Assembly (NCBI GenBank): GCA_036873755.1
Contig: JAVTVY010018685.1
Span: forward strand, 1 to 64,000
Direction of reading: 5' to 3'
Length of the DNA: 64,000 nucleotides
From: Hanleya hanleyi
Taxonomy: Eukaryota > Mollusca > Polyplacophora > Lepidopleurida > Hanleyidae
Positions 22,264-31,250 of this stretch are shown here, one piece after another. Position numbers and translations under genes: made by a program. Below the pieces are notes generated by a model that was given only the letters and a program-made list of their open reading frames with translations, was not told where the DNA came from and made no database searches. Positions within the stretch are counted from its first letter, which is position 1; every line of letters starts with the position of its first letter.

Positions 22264-23131
22264 GGGGTTCTCTTATAGGGGCTCCCAAGGGCCGAGAGCT
22301 TCCTGCCGAAGTTCCTGTCGAGGTTTGGTTGGACGTCTGGACCGGCCGTGGTAGAGTTAGGGGCGAAGTTCGAACTGATCGTGGGAAGCCTCGTTGGAAG
22401 CCCCGTATGCCCCGTAGGGAGCCCCATATGCCCCGTGGGTAGCCCCGTATGCTCCATGGAGAGCCTCTGTTCCAGTGGGGTAACATAGACCGGGCACGCC
22501 GTGAGGGTGTTTGCCGTGAGGGTGTTATGGGGGTGTGAGATGTTCCTGCCGAGGTTCCTGCCGTGGTGTCGACGGTTTCTGCACCCACAGCCAGCGTTGC
22601 GGAAAACCCACCAATTCTTGAGGGACGTGTGTGTCATTCAACCCGTGAGCAAAGGCTTCCCAGCCCGGTGGATTAGAGTGTTGGCGAGAGCGCACCGTAT
22701 CGCTGATCAGATCGGTGATATGGGACCCCGAGACCACTTGGTTTCGAAAAAGCAGTTCCCTCTGGTCTGTCAGGATTTTGTTTCACCCGGTCCAACAATA
22801 AACGGGCCTTGGTCTTGAACGCCTTAGGAACACTGACCAACACTTCATCTTCGAGCTGAGGTGATGGTGATGGTGGTGGTGATGGTGGTGGTGGTGGTAG
22901 TGTTGGACTACTACTACTACTAGTACTACTACTACTACCCCTATATTGATCCATAAACGTCTTGTACCGCTTCGGGGTATGATGGTAGAGTTGAATTTTC
23001 TCGTGATCAGGCAGTCGACGTTGTAGTATGCTATTCATCTCTTCATCGAGAGACTAGAACTGTTGCACCGTGGCAGGGACAGGGTAGGGCGATTGCAAGG
23101 TTTGTAAGAGCCGAGGTTCGACCAGCATCAT
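22259..23131 (-). pseudogene. Polinton B: conserved proline-rich protein, broken
   Basis: ATG 23131 gives MMLVEPRLLQTLQSPYPVP. An in-frame stop lies near 23057 (after TVQQF). The Ser/Pro run is longer than in element A (CTACTACTA/CACCACCACC codon repeats at 22870-22945). Conserved LVSVPKAFKTKARLLL and VPQELVGFPQ appear in different frames, so at least two shifts occur between 22840 and 22560. The C-terminal third is a degenerate repeat of Arg-Gly-Ile/Phe/Tyr words unlike the basic tail of element A. It ends at TAA 22259-22261. Confidence 0.6.
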
Positions 23132-23164
23132 TTTTCTTCGTATGCTCCATTAAAAAAATTCAAA

Positions 23165-23497
23165 TTAGCATGTTCCAAAGAGAGACCCTAATATAGGACC
23201 CAGTACGGAAGCTGCTAATGGAGCGAGTAGTGCACCAATAAATCCACCTTTCTGTAACACCTATTTCCTTTTCTTTAAACTGCCTTTCTTCTTCACCAGA
23301 GTTCGGAGACCCGTCTTGTGCTGTTGCAATTTGTTTCCTTTCTGCACGGAACTGAGTGGAACGTTCCTTTTTAACACATTGTGAGCGACTTCGCACAAGC
23401 ACCGTGCCAATTCCGCGTCCGCGCCGCGCACCAGTGCCCGGACCACCTCCGGTGGCGCGCTGCGTAACACTCGGAGCGCCGACGCATGATGATGACT
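23165..23497 (-). pseudogene. Polinton B: small basic/hydrophobic conserved protein, stop in middle
   Basis: Conserved SAPPEVVRALVRGADAELA and LKRNVPLSSVQK block as in 1-314. After the Lys-rich stretch KKKGSLKKRK an in-frame TAG (about 23261-23263) precedes the hydrophobic Gly/Ala/Leu tail, which ends at TAA 23165-23167. No in-frame ATG is obvious near the start: the ATG at 23487 is out of frame, so the beginning is also damaged. A TCAGTC initiator is 6 nt before that ATG. Confidence 0.55.
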
Positions 23498-23529
23498 GAA
23501 TGGTTTGAAGTGGTGTTCTGTCTTATTTA
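23497..23529 (-). promoter_or_regulatory. Putative core promoter of element B small protein gene
   Basis: TAAATAAG starts at 23529, exactly the ATPase stop codon (23529-23527). The A of TCAGTC is at 23497, 32 nt downstream. Weak TATA sequence, but the spacing matches the other four junctions. Confidence 0.45.
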
Positions 23530-24137
23530 TTTGGGGGTGTACACTGTCTGGAACCCGCCAGGAAAAATTTGGGTTCGCAATCAAAGTGCTGAGGGTGTCC
23601 CTTGTTTCAAGTCGATGAGCAGGTAGCCGTGGGCCATCCGAGTGGGATCTTCAAAGGCTTTCCGAACGAACGCGGTGCGTCCAAGGTACATCTGTTTCGC
23701 CAGATGCATAATTTGTGACGCGTCTCTGGGGTTTTTGAACAACATCACATACTGGACATTCTAACTGATGTTCCGATGCTCTTTGTTTTTACAGAACAGA
23801 TTTTGCATAATGTAGATGATGCTGAGCGAGCGATGAGGGCTGCCTTTGGTAAAGAGCTGGGTCACCCGACTATCCGTTTCGGATCATCCACCACCACCAA
23901 GGTGTCCGAGGCCAAGTCCGCTTCTGTGGGTAACCCTTCCACAAAGGTGAGTCCAGGTATCCAGGCCATACTGTCATACGCAGGCTGCCAGGCTCCATAA
24001 CACCAGACGATGTGGGCCACAGGCGGTGAAATGAGCGCTGGACCCTGTTGGATCAGACGTTGAACGAAGTGTGTTTTTTCCGATCCGGTCGGTCCAGCGA
24101 TGAGACACGTGAAAGGATGCTGCCACCGAGGATCCAT
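23527..24137 (-). pseudogene. Polinton B: FtsK/HerA-type genome-packaging ATPase, broken
   Basis: ATG 24137 (CACCATGG). Walker A region reads AGPTGSEKTHFV: the Gly before the Lys is Glu. Walker B is TLVVVDDP. A frameshift follows the Walker B, after which IIYIMQNLF, an in-frame stop, and LFKNPRDASQI, LAKQMYL and YLLIDLKQG are readable in changing frames to TAA 23527-23529. Length (~204 codons) is usual for the family, which pumps DNA into the capsid. Both the motif change and the shifts make it inactive. Confidence 0.75.
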
Positions 24138-24170
24138 GGTGTTTTATTTATTTTTTCTTAAATTCCACAC

Positions 24171-24677
24171 TTATTTGGTGTTTTGGGCCTGGCGATCAGA
24201 GTCCCACCACCGTTGTCGTGGATCCCACCGGGGGTCGTTGTCCGGGGGGTACCGTTGCCATAGTAATCTGGAAAACTCGACTGGTGGACTGGCTGTGAGC
24301 ACTTTGAGTGTTGTAGTTACACCCGCGGTCGTCACTGTAGTAGAGGGTACTGTAGTAGAGGGCACACTTGCTCTTGTCGTCAAATAAGTAGTAGGTAGTG
24401 CTGGTGGTACTGATGTAGGAGTAGTGGGTAATGCTGGTGGTGCTGACGTCGAATTCGTAGAAGAGAGGGTGGTAGTGGTAGTAGGGTGGTGAACTTGACG
24501 TTGGGGCGATGAGACTGGTGGGCGTGGCGGTGATGGTAGGTTGAAACAGGATATCTGGTACGTCAAGTCGCAGAAGATACCCCCAAACAAGGCACCCAGA
24601 AGCGCTAGCATACACACGACAGTACCGACTTGTCCTTTTCGAGTGTGCAGCAGTAAGGGAAGTTGCGCTCTATCCAT
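24171..24677 (-). CDS. Polinton B: mucin-like single-span membrane protein, intact frame
   Basis: A 168-residue open frame: short basic N-terminus, one strong hydrophobic span (about residues 17-37, VGTVVCMLALLGALFGGIFC), then a Ser/Thr/Pro-rich stalk with repeated STTVPSTTV/PALPTT words (about 55-130), and a Trp/Arg/Asp-rich C-terminus ending QNTK. The topology (short inside, long likely O-glycosylated part outside) suggests an envelope or host-membrane protein; function is inference. It lies between integrase and ATPase with its own TATA/TCAGT promoter. It is the only intact frame in element B. Confidence 0.6.
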   Translation of the reverse strand: MDRAQLPLLLHTRKGQVGTVVCMLALLGALFGGIFCDLTYQISCFNLPSPPRPPVSSPQRQVHHPTTTTTLSSTNSTSAPPALPTTPTSVPPALPTTYLTTRASVPSTTVPSTTVTTAGVTTTLKVLTASPPVEFSRLLWQRYPPDNDPRWDPRQRWWDSDRQAQNTK

Positions 24678-24692
24678 GGTGCAGCCCTACAC

Positions 24693-24725
24693 TGAACGCT
24701 GTAGGGAAATGAAGTAGAATTTATA
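24693..24725 (-). promoter_or_regulatory. Putative core promoter of membrane protein gene
   Basis: TATAAATT starts at 24725 and contains the integrase stop (24723-24721). The A of TCAGTG is at 24693, 32 nt downstream; ATG at 24677. Confidence 0.6.
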
Positions 24726-25867
24726 GCCGTTTCGTGTCACGGGCTGAGACCCAGGAATTAAACGAACTGGGCCAACCTTGCAATTTGACGAAATGAAACA
24801 GCTTGCCACGTCGACGTTCCGTTTTCAAAATCTGCTCTACCGTGTAGTAGTCGTTCTGTGTTTTTACGACAGGTTGTAATTCCCGCTCGTAAAACGTGCA
24901 TTGCAGTGTTTCTCCTTGTAGATCTTCAAGTTGATAGACGTGTGGGTTTCGGGGACTATGATGAACAATCACAAAGTGCTCATCACTCCAGTTGGGCAAG
25001 TAACTTTTCTCAAATTGACCTTTGAATTTACTGATCCGTACCACATCACCGCGTTTGTAACGGGGTGAAATTATAGGTTCCTCAGAAGGCGAGTACGGCG
25101 CACTTGATGTTCGTTGCGTTCCGTGACATCGATGGGTGCCCGTTGGATTCTGCGGTGATAGACTCGATTGTACCCCTGGACGAGCTGAGGTAGCACATCG
25201 ATATACCGTCGGCTGTTTTTGGCTGTAAAATACTTGTACATCCGCCCTTTAAAGGTGCGATTGAACCGTTCCACCACAGAAGCGTTTGTCTCGTTGTACA
25301 TATGGAAGAAAAACACCTATGTTTCTTGAGAAAGGCTTGAAAGTGTCGGTTGAGAAATTCTGTCCCTTCATCCGTTTGCAAATAGTTGGGTTTGCGACCC
25401 ATCTTGAAAATCTACTGGGACGCCTGTACAAGATTCTCGCCTGTTTTGATCCGGATCGGTACCACCCACTCGTACTTCGATAAAATATCGATACAGGTCA
25501 ACCTGTACCGATTTCCATCATTGTGGGAAGCAAATCGACTCATATCCACCAAATCCGCCTGCCATTGTGCGTCTAGTCCTCCTACGATGACTCGGTTACG
25601 ACGAAAATGCCGTTAGGCTGCTCGTTGTAAGCTATAAGTCTCTTGGGTTTTTAACCATTCCCGAACTTCAGCTCGACTGATGCCTTGGGACTGCGCAGCT
25701 CGAGCGAGCGCTCCCAAAGCGCTATAAGCGGCTGGACTGGCTGGGCTGTAATACAAATCTGTTAACACCTTATCCACATGCTTGGACTGTCCCTTTCGGG
25801 TATCCCACTGGGTTCCCTGGGTACCCTTTCTTTGGGAGTGAGCGTAAGTCTTCTGTGTTCCCTTCAT
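24721..25867 (-). pseudogene. Polinton B: retrovirus-type integrase with C-terminal chromodomain, broken
   Basis: ATG 25867. The basic N-terminus is followed by a helical segment (YSALGALARAAQSQGI) and an in-frame TAA near 25614. The catalytic core shows WQADLVDM (first Asp), LQTDEGTEFLNRHF (second Asp) and VERFNRTFKGRM (Glu), so the DDE residues survive. An in-frame TAG lies near 25408, with frameshifts near 25320 and 25080. The C-terminus (YYTVEQILKTERRRGKLFHF...LQGWPSSFNSWV) is a chromodomain, typical of Polinton integrases and thought to guide insertion to chromatin. Stop at 24721-24723. Confidence 0.85.
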
Positions 25868-25877
25868 GGTAAGATAC

Positions 25878-25910
25878 TGAGACTGTAGACTGTGTGGACC
25901 TATACATATA
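25878..25910 (-). promoter_or_regulatory. Putative core promoter of integrase gene
   Basis: TATATGTATAG starts at 25910; its last three bases are the stop of the upstream PC4-like gene (25902-25900). The A of TCAGTA is at 25878, 32 nt downstream; ATG at 25867. Confidence 0.55.
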
Positions 25911-26603
25911 GTATTTCATCTACATTGGGGACTACTTCTTCCAGGGCCGTCCATAGATCAGGGTTCAGGGTAAAATGTCCGCCTTTCAGACAGGTGAGTT
26001 GAGCAAAAAAGCAACCGCGGAAGGTGTAGACCTCGTTACACAGGTGAATGCTATCGCCGTCCAGTGCACCCTTTAACACACGTTTCAAGGTGATCCATCC
26101 CCCCGTGACAAAGATACCTGTGATTTGGGTTCATGAGTACGCACAGCTCGGTTATCGGTGAGGTCGACTCGCGTGTCATAGAGGAATAGGGTACAGCCAG
26201 GCGTAAGATACCGGGTAGCCACAGGGTCTTCTGCTTTTACTGCTGCTAGCTCTTTAGCTTCGGAGTTGAGTAAATCATCGACCTCGGGGATAACAGCTTT
26301 CAGGGCCATCCATAGTGGAGGGCGGAGTGTGATATGGCCGCCGTTTGCACGCCGCTCCAACCGAGAAAAAAGGCATCACCACTACTGCGAATGTGCACAC
26401 CGACGCCCACGTACATGAAATCGACTTCGGGCTCTTGGTCCTTTAACAACCGTTTCAACACAGTCCAGCCTGATCGCGATAAAAAAAATCTTCACCTCCT
26501 GAGGTTCTTCGACAAGCTCGAGGTGATCGTCATTGACGATCAGGTAGACGTTGGGTGTCAGTTGGAGCAACGCAAGCTCACCGTCTGTTCCGCAGGCTGC
26601 CAT
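25900..26603 (-). pseudogene. Polinton B: two tandem PC4/p15-like domains, frameshifted
   Basis: ATG 26603. Two homologous repeats can be read. Repeat 1 (26603-26260) has LTPNVYLIVNDDHLEL, GWTVLKRLLK and GGHITLRPPLWMALKAVIPE. Repeat 2 (26230-25900) has LTPGCTLFLYDTRVDL, WITLKRVLKG and GGHFTLNPDLWTALEEVVPN. Shifts occur near 26510, 26345 and 26090. The end of each repeat (Gly, Leu-Thr/Asn, Trp, Leu, Pro, Asp-Glu) resembles the C-terminal ssDNA-binding domain of transcription coactivator PC4/p15, so a role in replication or late transcription is possible. This assignment is inference. Homologue in element C at 58738-59285. Confidence 0.5.
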
Positions 26604-26794
26604 GGTCGTGAAAGAAAAAAGGCTAGAGATGCCTGACTATATATATATTTTTATTTTTTTTAATTTTACCTATTATAGCGCACCCTTCCCTATGACTACC
26701 TAAAGTCCGTACCCATACAAGTCTTGATTGCTGATTATTTGAGTCCCCAGAGACTCAATAGCATAGTCCGTGTCCTAATTTCAAGATTTCTAAG

Positions 26795-27641
26795 TGTGGA
26801 CATCGTGGATGTCCACTGTTTAATACTTCAGCTTCATTTAGTTCCGCGCTAACTCGTCACTCATATTCTGTTAACTCGTATGTTGATCTTAATTGTTCTA
26901 CTACAAACTGTATTTATTTAGTTCCGATCCGTTAGGAAAAAACAATTGCTCATAGGTAAGCATTTTTCTGGACCGTACCATGGCTGGGATAACTTTAGTA
27001 TTCAGATCATAGACGTCGTCTATCCATCTACCAAGGATTCCCCCTTTGGATTTGAGAGAAAAATCCGAGAGCGGGAATTATTCTGGATGCTAGAACTTGG
27101 GTCGGTGTTTCCGTTTGGATTAAATGATAATGTCAGTGGGTTCGGCAATGCTACAAACCGCCGTTCAAATATATCCAACATTACCCAGCTATTTAAACCC
27201 CATCAACGGAGACATCGCAGCCATGGTTGGCGAAAGTTTAATAGTTCGATGGTTCACGATCATATCACATTAAATTATTTAGTGGGTTTATCTAACACAC
27301 CCAATAGTATACATAGCTTACGTACAGTTCTGTATGCGTTACCTCTGAGAGCTTTAGATCGAAGCCAGAGATATACAACAATCTGCGTCTTCAGGAAATA
27401 TAATACCACCAAAATCAGTAAAGTATGTCAAGATATAGCGTATTTTCGGTTGTATCGTCCAGTGAACATAATCGAAACATCTCAAGATCGGCTTTTCTTG
27501 AAACTCAACTACTTAGATAAAGGACTGGACATTATTAATTCACCTCGAATCCTGAATGATCCAGAGGTACGCAACGCTGTACCAACTATTTTAAGTTCAC
27601 AGAACCTCCTTGCATTTCATATAAGTATACTAAATCTATAG
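26795..27641 (+). pseudogene. Penelope-like element: N-terminal GIY-YIG endonuclease and linker, internally deleted
   Basis: 26795-26935 encodes a Cys-rich start (CGHRGCP) and NCIYLV, the usual first strand of a GIY-YIG nuclease, then stops at TAG. The rest of the domain resumes at 26946 with GKHFSGPYHGWDNFSIQIID, RERELFWMLELGSV and GLND, the conserved C-terminal half. The stretch with the YIG and catalytic Arg is missing, so it is inactive. The frame then continues as a linker to 27641. The nuclease lies upstream of the reverse transcriptase, a permuted order described for Naiad-type elements. Confidence 0.65.
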
Positions 27642-29295
27642 CCACCAAAATATTCAATTACTCCAATGCTGTCAAGGAGCTTGACTGGAACTTATACAGG
27701 TCAGGAGGCTATAGTTGTGATTGTGAATCGTCGAACTTTATCTATACACCATGCAAACATGTTGTGACTGGTGACCGTGATGTGGTGAGTGATAAGGACC
27801 TGAAATTACTCTTGATGAAAGGCCCAAAATATAGAGAGCCGAGAAGAATAAATCTGAAGGCCGACCAGAAGATAGTCCTGTCTGCATTGGAACAGTACGT
27901 TATTGATTGGTCGAAGCGAGAAAAAAGTTGAACCTACAGTACTCGCTGATTGGCTGGACCTCACCAAAAGCAAGGTCGTTGAAACAATCCGCCATATTGA
28001 CAGAAGTACTCTTCCCCAAGCAAAACAAGTACTGAGAAACCTCAATTCGCAAGAAGTTCTTGCAAATCTCCAGAGTAAATTCGTCATTGTCCCAGCAGAC
28101 AAAGCTCCAAATAATATAATATTCATATGTAAGTATTACTATTACCAGGTGCTGGTTAAAGAATTGAGTGTAGACCTATCATCATCAAATACGTCTACTT
28201 ACTCCCAAAGTTCATTTACTCTGGAAGATTTATTTAACAATCACAAAACGTTTCTCAGGGAAAGAGGTATTTGTCTTCCAACCAATCATAACGACATACC
28301 AAAAGTATACTGGACTCCCAAAATGCATAAATCACCATACAAAGCTAGATTCATAGCTGGTTCTAGAAGCTGCACCACCAATCTTCTTTCAACCCTATTG
28401 ACGAGGGCCCTTCAGGGGGTAAAAGCATTTTGGGAAAGGTATTGCGCCACTATTTCTAAAAACTCTGGCGTTGAATGTACGTGGATATTAAAAAACTCAA
28501 AATGTCTTACGGAAGAACTTGATGCTAAAAGTCACATACTGTACAGACATGTATCCACATGGGATTTCTCGACTCTCTATACTACAATCCCTCATCAGGA
28601 CCTTATTGACCGTCTAACTTCATTAATAGTATCTGTGTTCAAGAAAACTGATCGTAGATATATTAGTGTCGGAAGCCATAAAGCATTCTTTAGCTCCGCT
28701 ACATACAAGAGATATCATTCATAGGATGTTTCTTTGTTTATAGAGTTGCTTGAATTTCTCATTAAAAATATCTATGTGAAATTTGGCAACACAATATATC
28801 AGCAGCATATAGGTATTCCAATGGGTACTAATTGTGCACCCCTGTTGGCTGACCTGTATCTGTTCTCTTATGAATATGACTATATGCAGGCGCTTTCAAA
28901 AACCGATCCATTCAAAGTCCGTTCCTTCTCATTCACCAAACGCTATATAGACGATCTTTTCGCTGTGGATAATCGCTATATAAATGACGCAGGATTTGAA
29001 GGAAACTACAGATAGCCATACAGGCACATCATATTACTATCCCTTTCTGGACAGTAATATTCCAGTGGGACCTGCATATGGCGTATACATATCTCGCCTA
29101 GTAGCATTTGCTAGATCCTGTGTTAATTGTGACGATTTCAATCAACGTCACAAAACATTGTTGCAGAAACTTATAAAACAGGGCTATTCCTCCAAGCGCC
29201 TCCACTCAAATTTTCTCAAATTTGGCGATACATATCGCATGCTGATAGCAAAATACGAACGTAGCGTGCAAGATCTATGGCGTTACGTTTCGTAA
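27603..29295 (+). pseudogene. Penelope-like element: reverse transcriptase, broken
   Basis: A first part in its own frame (27603-27931) has CDCESSNFIY, HVVTGDRDVV and LLMKGPKYREP. The main frame from 27903 shows VPADKAPNNIIFICKYYY, YWTPKMHKSPYKARFI, STWDFSTLYTTIPH, in-frame TAG 28722-28724, then IGIPMGTNCAPLLADLYL and RYIDDLFAV (the catalytic YxDD-type motif). After 29015 a deletion and shift lead to NIPVGPAYGVYISRLVAFAR and the thumb/C-terminus, ending 29295. This motif order is typical of Penelope-like reverse transcriptases. 29296-29520 holds nothing recognised. Confidence 0.75.
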
Positions 29296-29523
29296 CTTGT
29301 GTCTAATTCCGCTTAACCCGGGGCTAGGGGCCGTATGAACCCATGTACTTCAAGATCCTCATGGTGCTCATATGAACAGTCACAATCAAAGCGTGACTGA
29401 GATACATCATTCTCTAGATAACGACTTTAGAACGATTATTATGGATTAAGAATACTGATCAGCGATACGGATTTTATGTTTCTGGAACATCATGATGTCT
29501 TGTCGGCGTCATTGAAAACTGTT

Positions 29524-29697
29524 GACCGCTTCTCTCTTGCAGGAAACTAGCCTATGTTTATGTATACTATGATTGTCTTTTTTGAATTTGGTGCTAATAC
29601 TGTTATATGGATATGGAATAGGTCTTTGGATTATGGACGCGTATATTCTTTAATGGACGACGGCTGAATTATGAATGACGGACTAGACGCTTGTATT
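29524..29697 (+). repeat. Source-like copy of the 163-bp segment found in the element A penton gene
   Basis: CTTCTCTCTTGCAGG through GACGCTTGTA matches 1678-1840. Flanks differ (GACCG before, TTACC after), so the segment is a discrete mobile unit or the 3' end of the Penelope-like element. Confidence 0.6.
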
Positions 29698-30214
29698 ACC
29701 AATCTCCATCTCCTCAATGCCCATTCCAATACACTAGGTCACCCCCTCACTCGAGTAATTTACACTCGGGTTTCTCCGACTACACTTGGCTTTTTTTATT
29801 TTTTACCTTGGGAGACCTTCGACTAATTTTACACTCGGCTTTCTCCGACTATACTTGGAGTTAAATATTACCTATTAAAGCGCGTACCGCACCTCCCTAT
29901 GTATACCTTAAGTCCGTACCCATACAAGTCTTGAGTTCAGATATTTTTGAGTTCCCAGAGACTCAAAGTATTTTTTTTATTTTAAATGACTTACTCAAGT
30001 CCGTTCCCACATATATAGAACTTCGTGAAAGTCCGTGTTCATTCGAGGCTTCCCATGTTATTCTATAGGGTTTCATTTAACGTGAGATTTTCCTATGGTG
30101 AGCTTGAGGGGATTGAAATTTAACATGGACCCGAGTGGACAGGCCCACTGAAGTACATGTAGATATTGCAACATGAATACATCTCTCCACACCCAATATC
30201 CTACACATAGTCCT

Positions 30215-30585
30215 GAATACATCTGTAAATATTGAGGAGAGCGGTCTATTGCTCGCCTAAATATTGAGAAGCGCGGACTATTGCTCGCTCTAAATATTGA
30301 GGAGAACGGTCTATTGCACACCCTAAATATTGAAAATAGCGGTCTATTGCTCGCCTAAATATTGAGGAGAGCGATCTATTGCGCGCCTGAATATTGAGGA
30401 GAGCGGTCTATTGCTTGTCTAAATATTGAGCAGAGCGGTCTATTGCTCGCCTAAATATTGAGAGCGTTCTATTGCTCGCCTGAATATTAAGGAGAGCGAT
30501 CTATTGCTCGCCTGAATATTGAGGAGGACGGTCTATTGCTCGCTTGAATATTGAGGAGAGTGGTCTATTGCTCGCCTTTGAATAG
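30215..30585 (+). repeat. ~31-bp minisatellite, about 12 copies
   Basis: Unit TAAATATTGAGGAGAGCGG plus TCTATTGCTCGCC, directly abutting, with point changes. It is flanked by inverted ACATGTAGATAT (about 30155) and ATATCTACATGT (about 30590). Tandem with no spacers, so not a CRISPR array. Confidence 0.8.
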
Positions 30586-30671
30586 AGGGTATATCTACAT
30601 GTACTTCAGTCTCTCGGTGAATAGAGGGTTATATATATATGTACTTCAGTCCATGGTGTGACCTCCTTTTT

Positions 30672-31190
30672 CACTGTACTGAGTTTTCAGATCTCGCAAA
30701 ATTTTGGCTTTGGAACGAAAAAATGACACTTTGGAATAAGTCATCATTCTAGAATTTGCAGGGGTATATTATAGTGTTCCAAGGTTGAAGCCTATAGTTT
30801 TCTAGAGGTGTACAACCTTTTATTCAAATTTAGCGTGCGTTTTTAGACTGGTGAAGAAACACAAAAAATCTCAACTCGATGAGCGAAGGATAAATTACGC
30901 TGAGGTCCTCGCATTACGCTGGGGTGCACTCGGTCCCATCACTGAGTTTTCAGATCTGGCAAAATTTTGGCTTTGGAACGACAAAAAAATGACACTTTCG
31001 AATGAGTCATCATTCTAGAATTTGCAGGGTTATATTATAGTGTTCCAAGGTTGAAGTCTATAGTTTTCTAGAGGTGTACAACCGTTTCTTCAAATTTAGA
31101 GTGCGTTTTAGACTGGTGAAGAAACACAAAAAATCTCAACCCGATGAGCGAAGGATAAATTACGCTGAGATCCGCGCATTACGCTGAGGA
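30672..31190 (+). repeat. Two ~265-bp direct repeats upstream of the RING-finger gene
   Basis: 30672-30905 and 30940-31175 share 'ACTGAGTTTTCAGATCT', 'CATCATTCTAGAATTTGCAGG', 'GTTCCAAGGTTGAAG', 'GACTGGTGAAGAAACAC' and 'GAGCGAAGGATAAATTACGC' at high identity. They end in TTACGCTGAGG words just before the TATA box, so they may be upstream regulatory repeats or an element end. Confidence 0.75.
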
Positions 31191-31203
31191 CCGCGCTAGG
31201 CTA

Positions 31204-31240
31204 TATAACGGCGCGCTCCGTCGTCTGGTCCCCAATCCTT
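31204..31240 (+). promoter_or_regulatory. TATA-Inr core promoter of the RING-finger gene
   Basis: TATATAA at about 31204. An initiator-consensus CCAATCC has its A about 32 nt downstream, and ATG lies at 31251. Textbook Pol II core promoter geometry, unusual for a random intron location. Confidence 0.6.
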
Positions 31241-31250
31241 TCAACACATC

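Larger units (their letters stand above)
26640..29990 (+). mobile_element. Penelope-like retroelement remnant with direct flanking repeats
   Basis: 26650-26760 and 29865-29975 are direct repeats (TTACCTATTA, AAGTCCGTACCCATACAAG, GAGTYCCCAGAGACTCAA), consistent with pseudo-LTRs of Penelope-like elements. Between them lie a GIY-YIG-type endonuclease and a reverse transcriptase in that order. The element abuts the element B PC4-like gene and may have inserted in the Polinton end. 29700-29860 carries two 'TTTACACTCGGNTTTCTCCGACTA' copies. Confidence 0.6.

Noticed and set aside
22152..22818. Plus-strand frames opposite the proline-rich protein gene
   Set aside because: Antisense of low-complexity repeats in a minus-strand gene.
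27903..29295. Selenocysteine UGA recoding in the Penelope-like element, known for some Naiads
   Set aside because: The breaks seen are TAG codons, frameshifts and deletions, not in-frame TGA at conserved Cys positions.
30215..30585. Possible CRISPR-like array
   Set aside because: Units of about 31 bp abut directly, without unique spacers, in an animal intron; it is a minisatellite.
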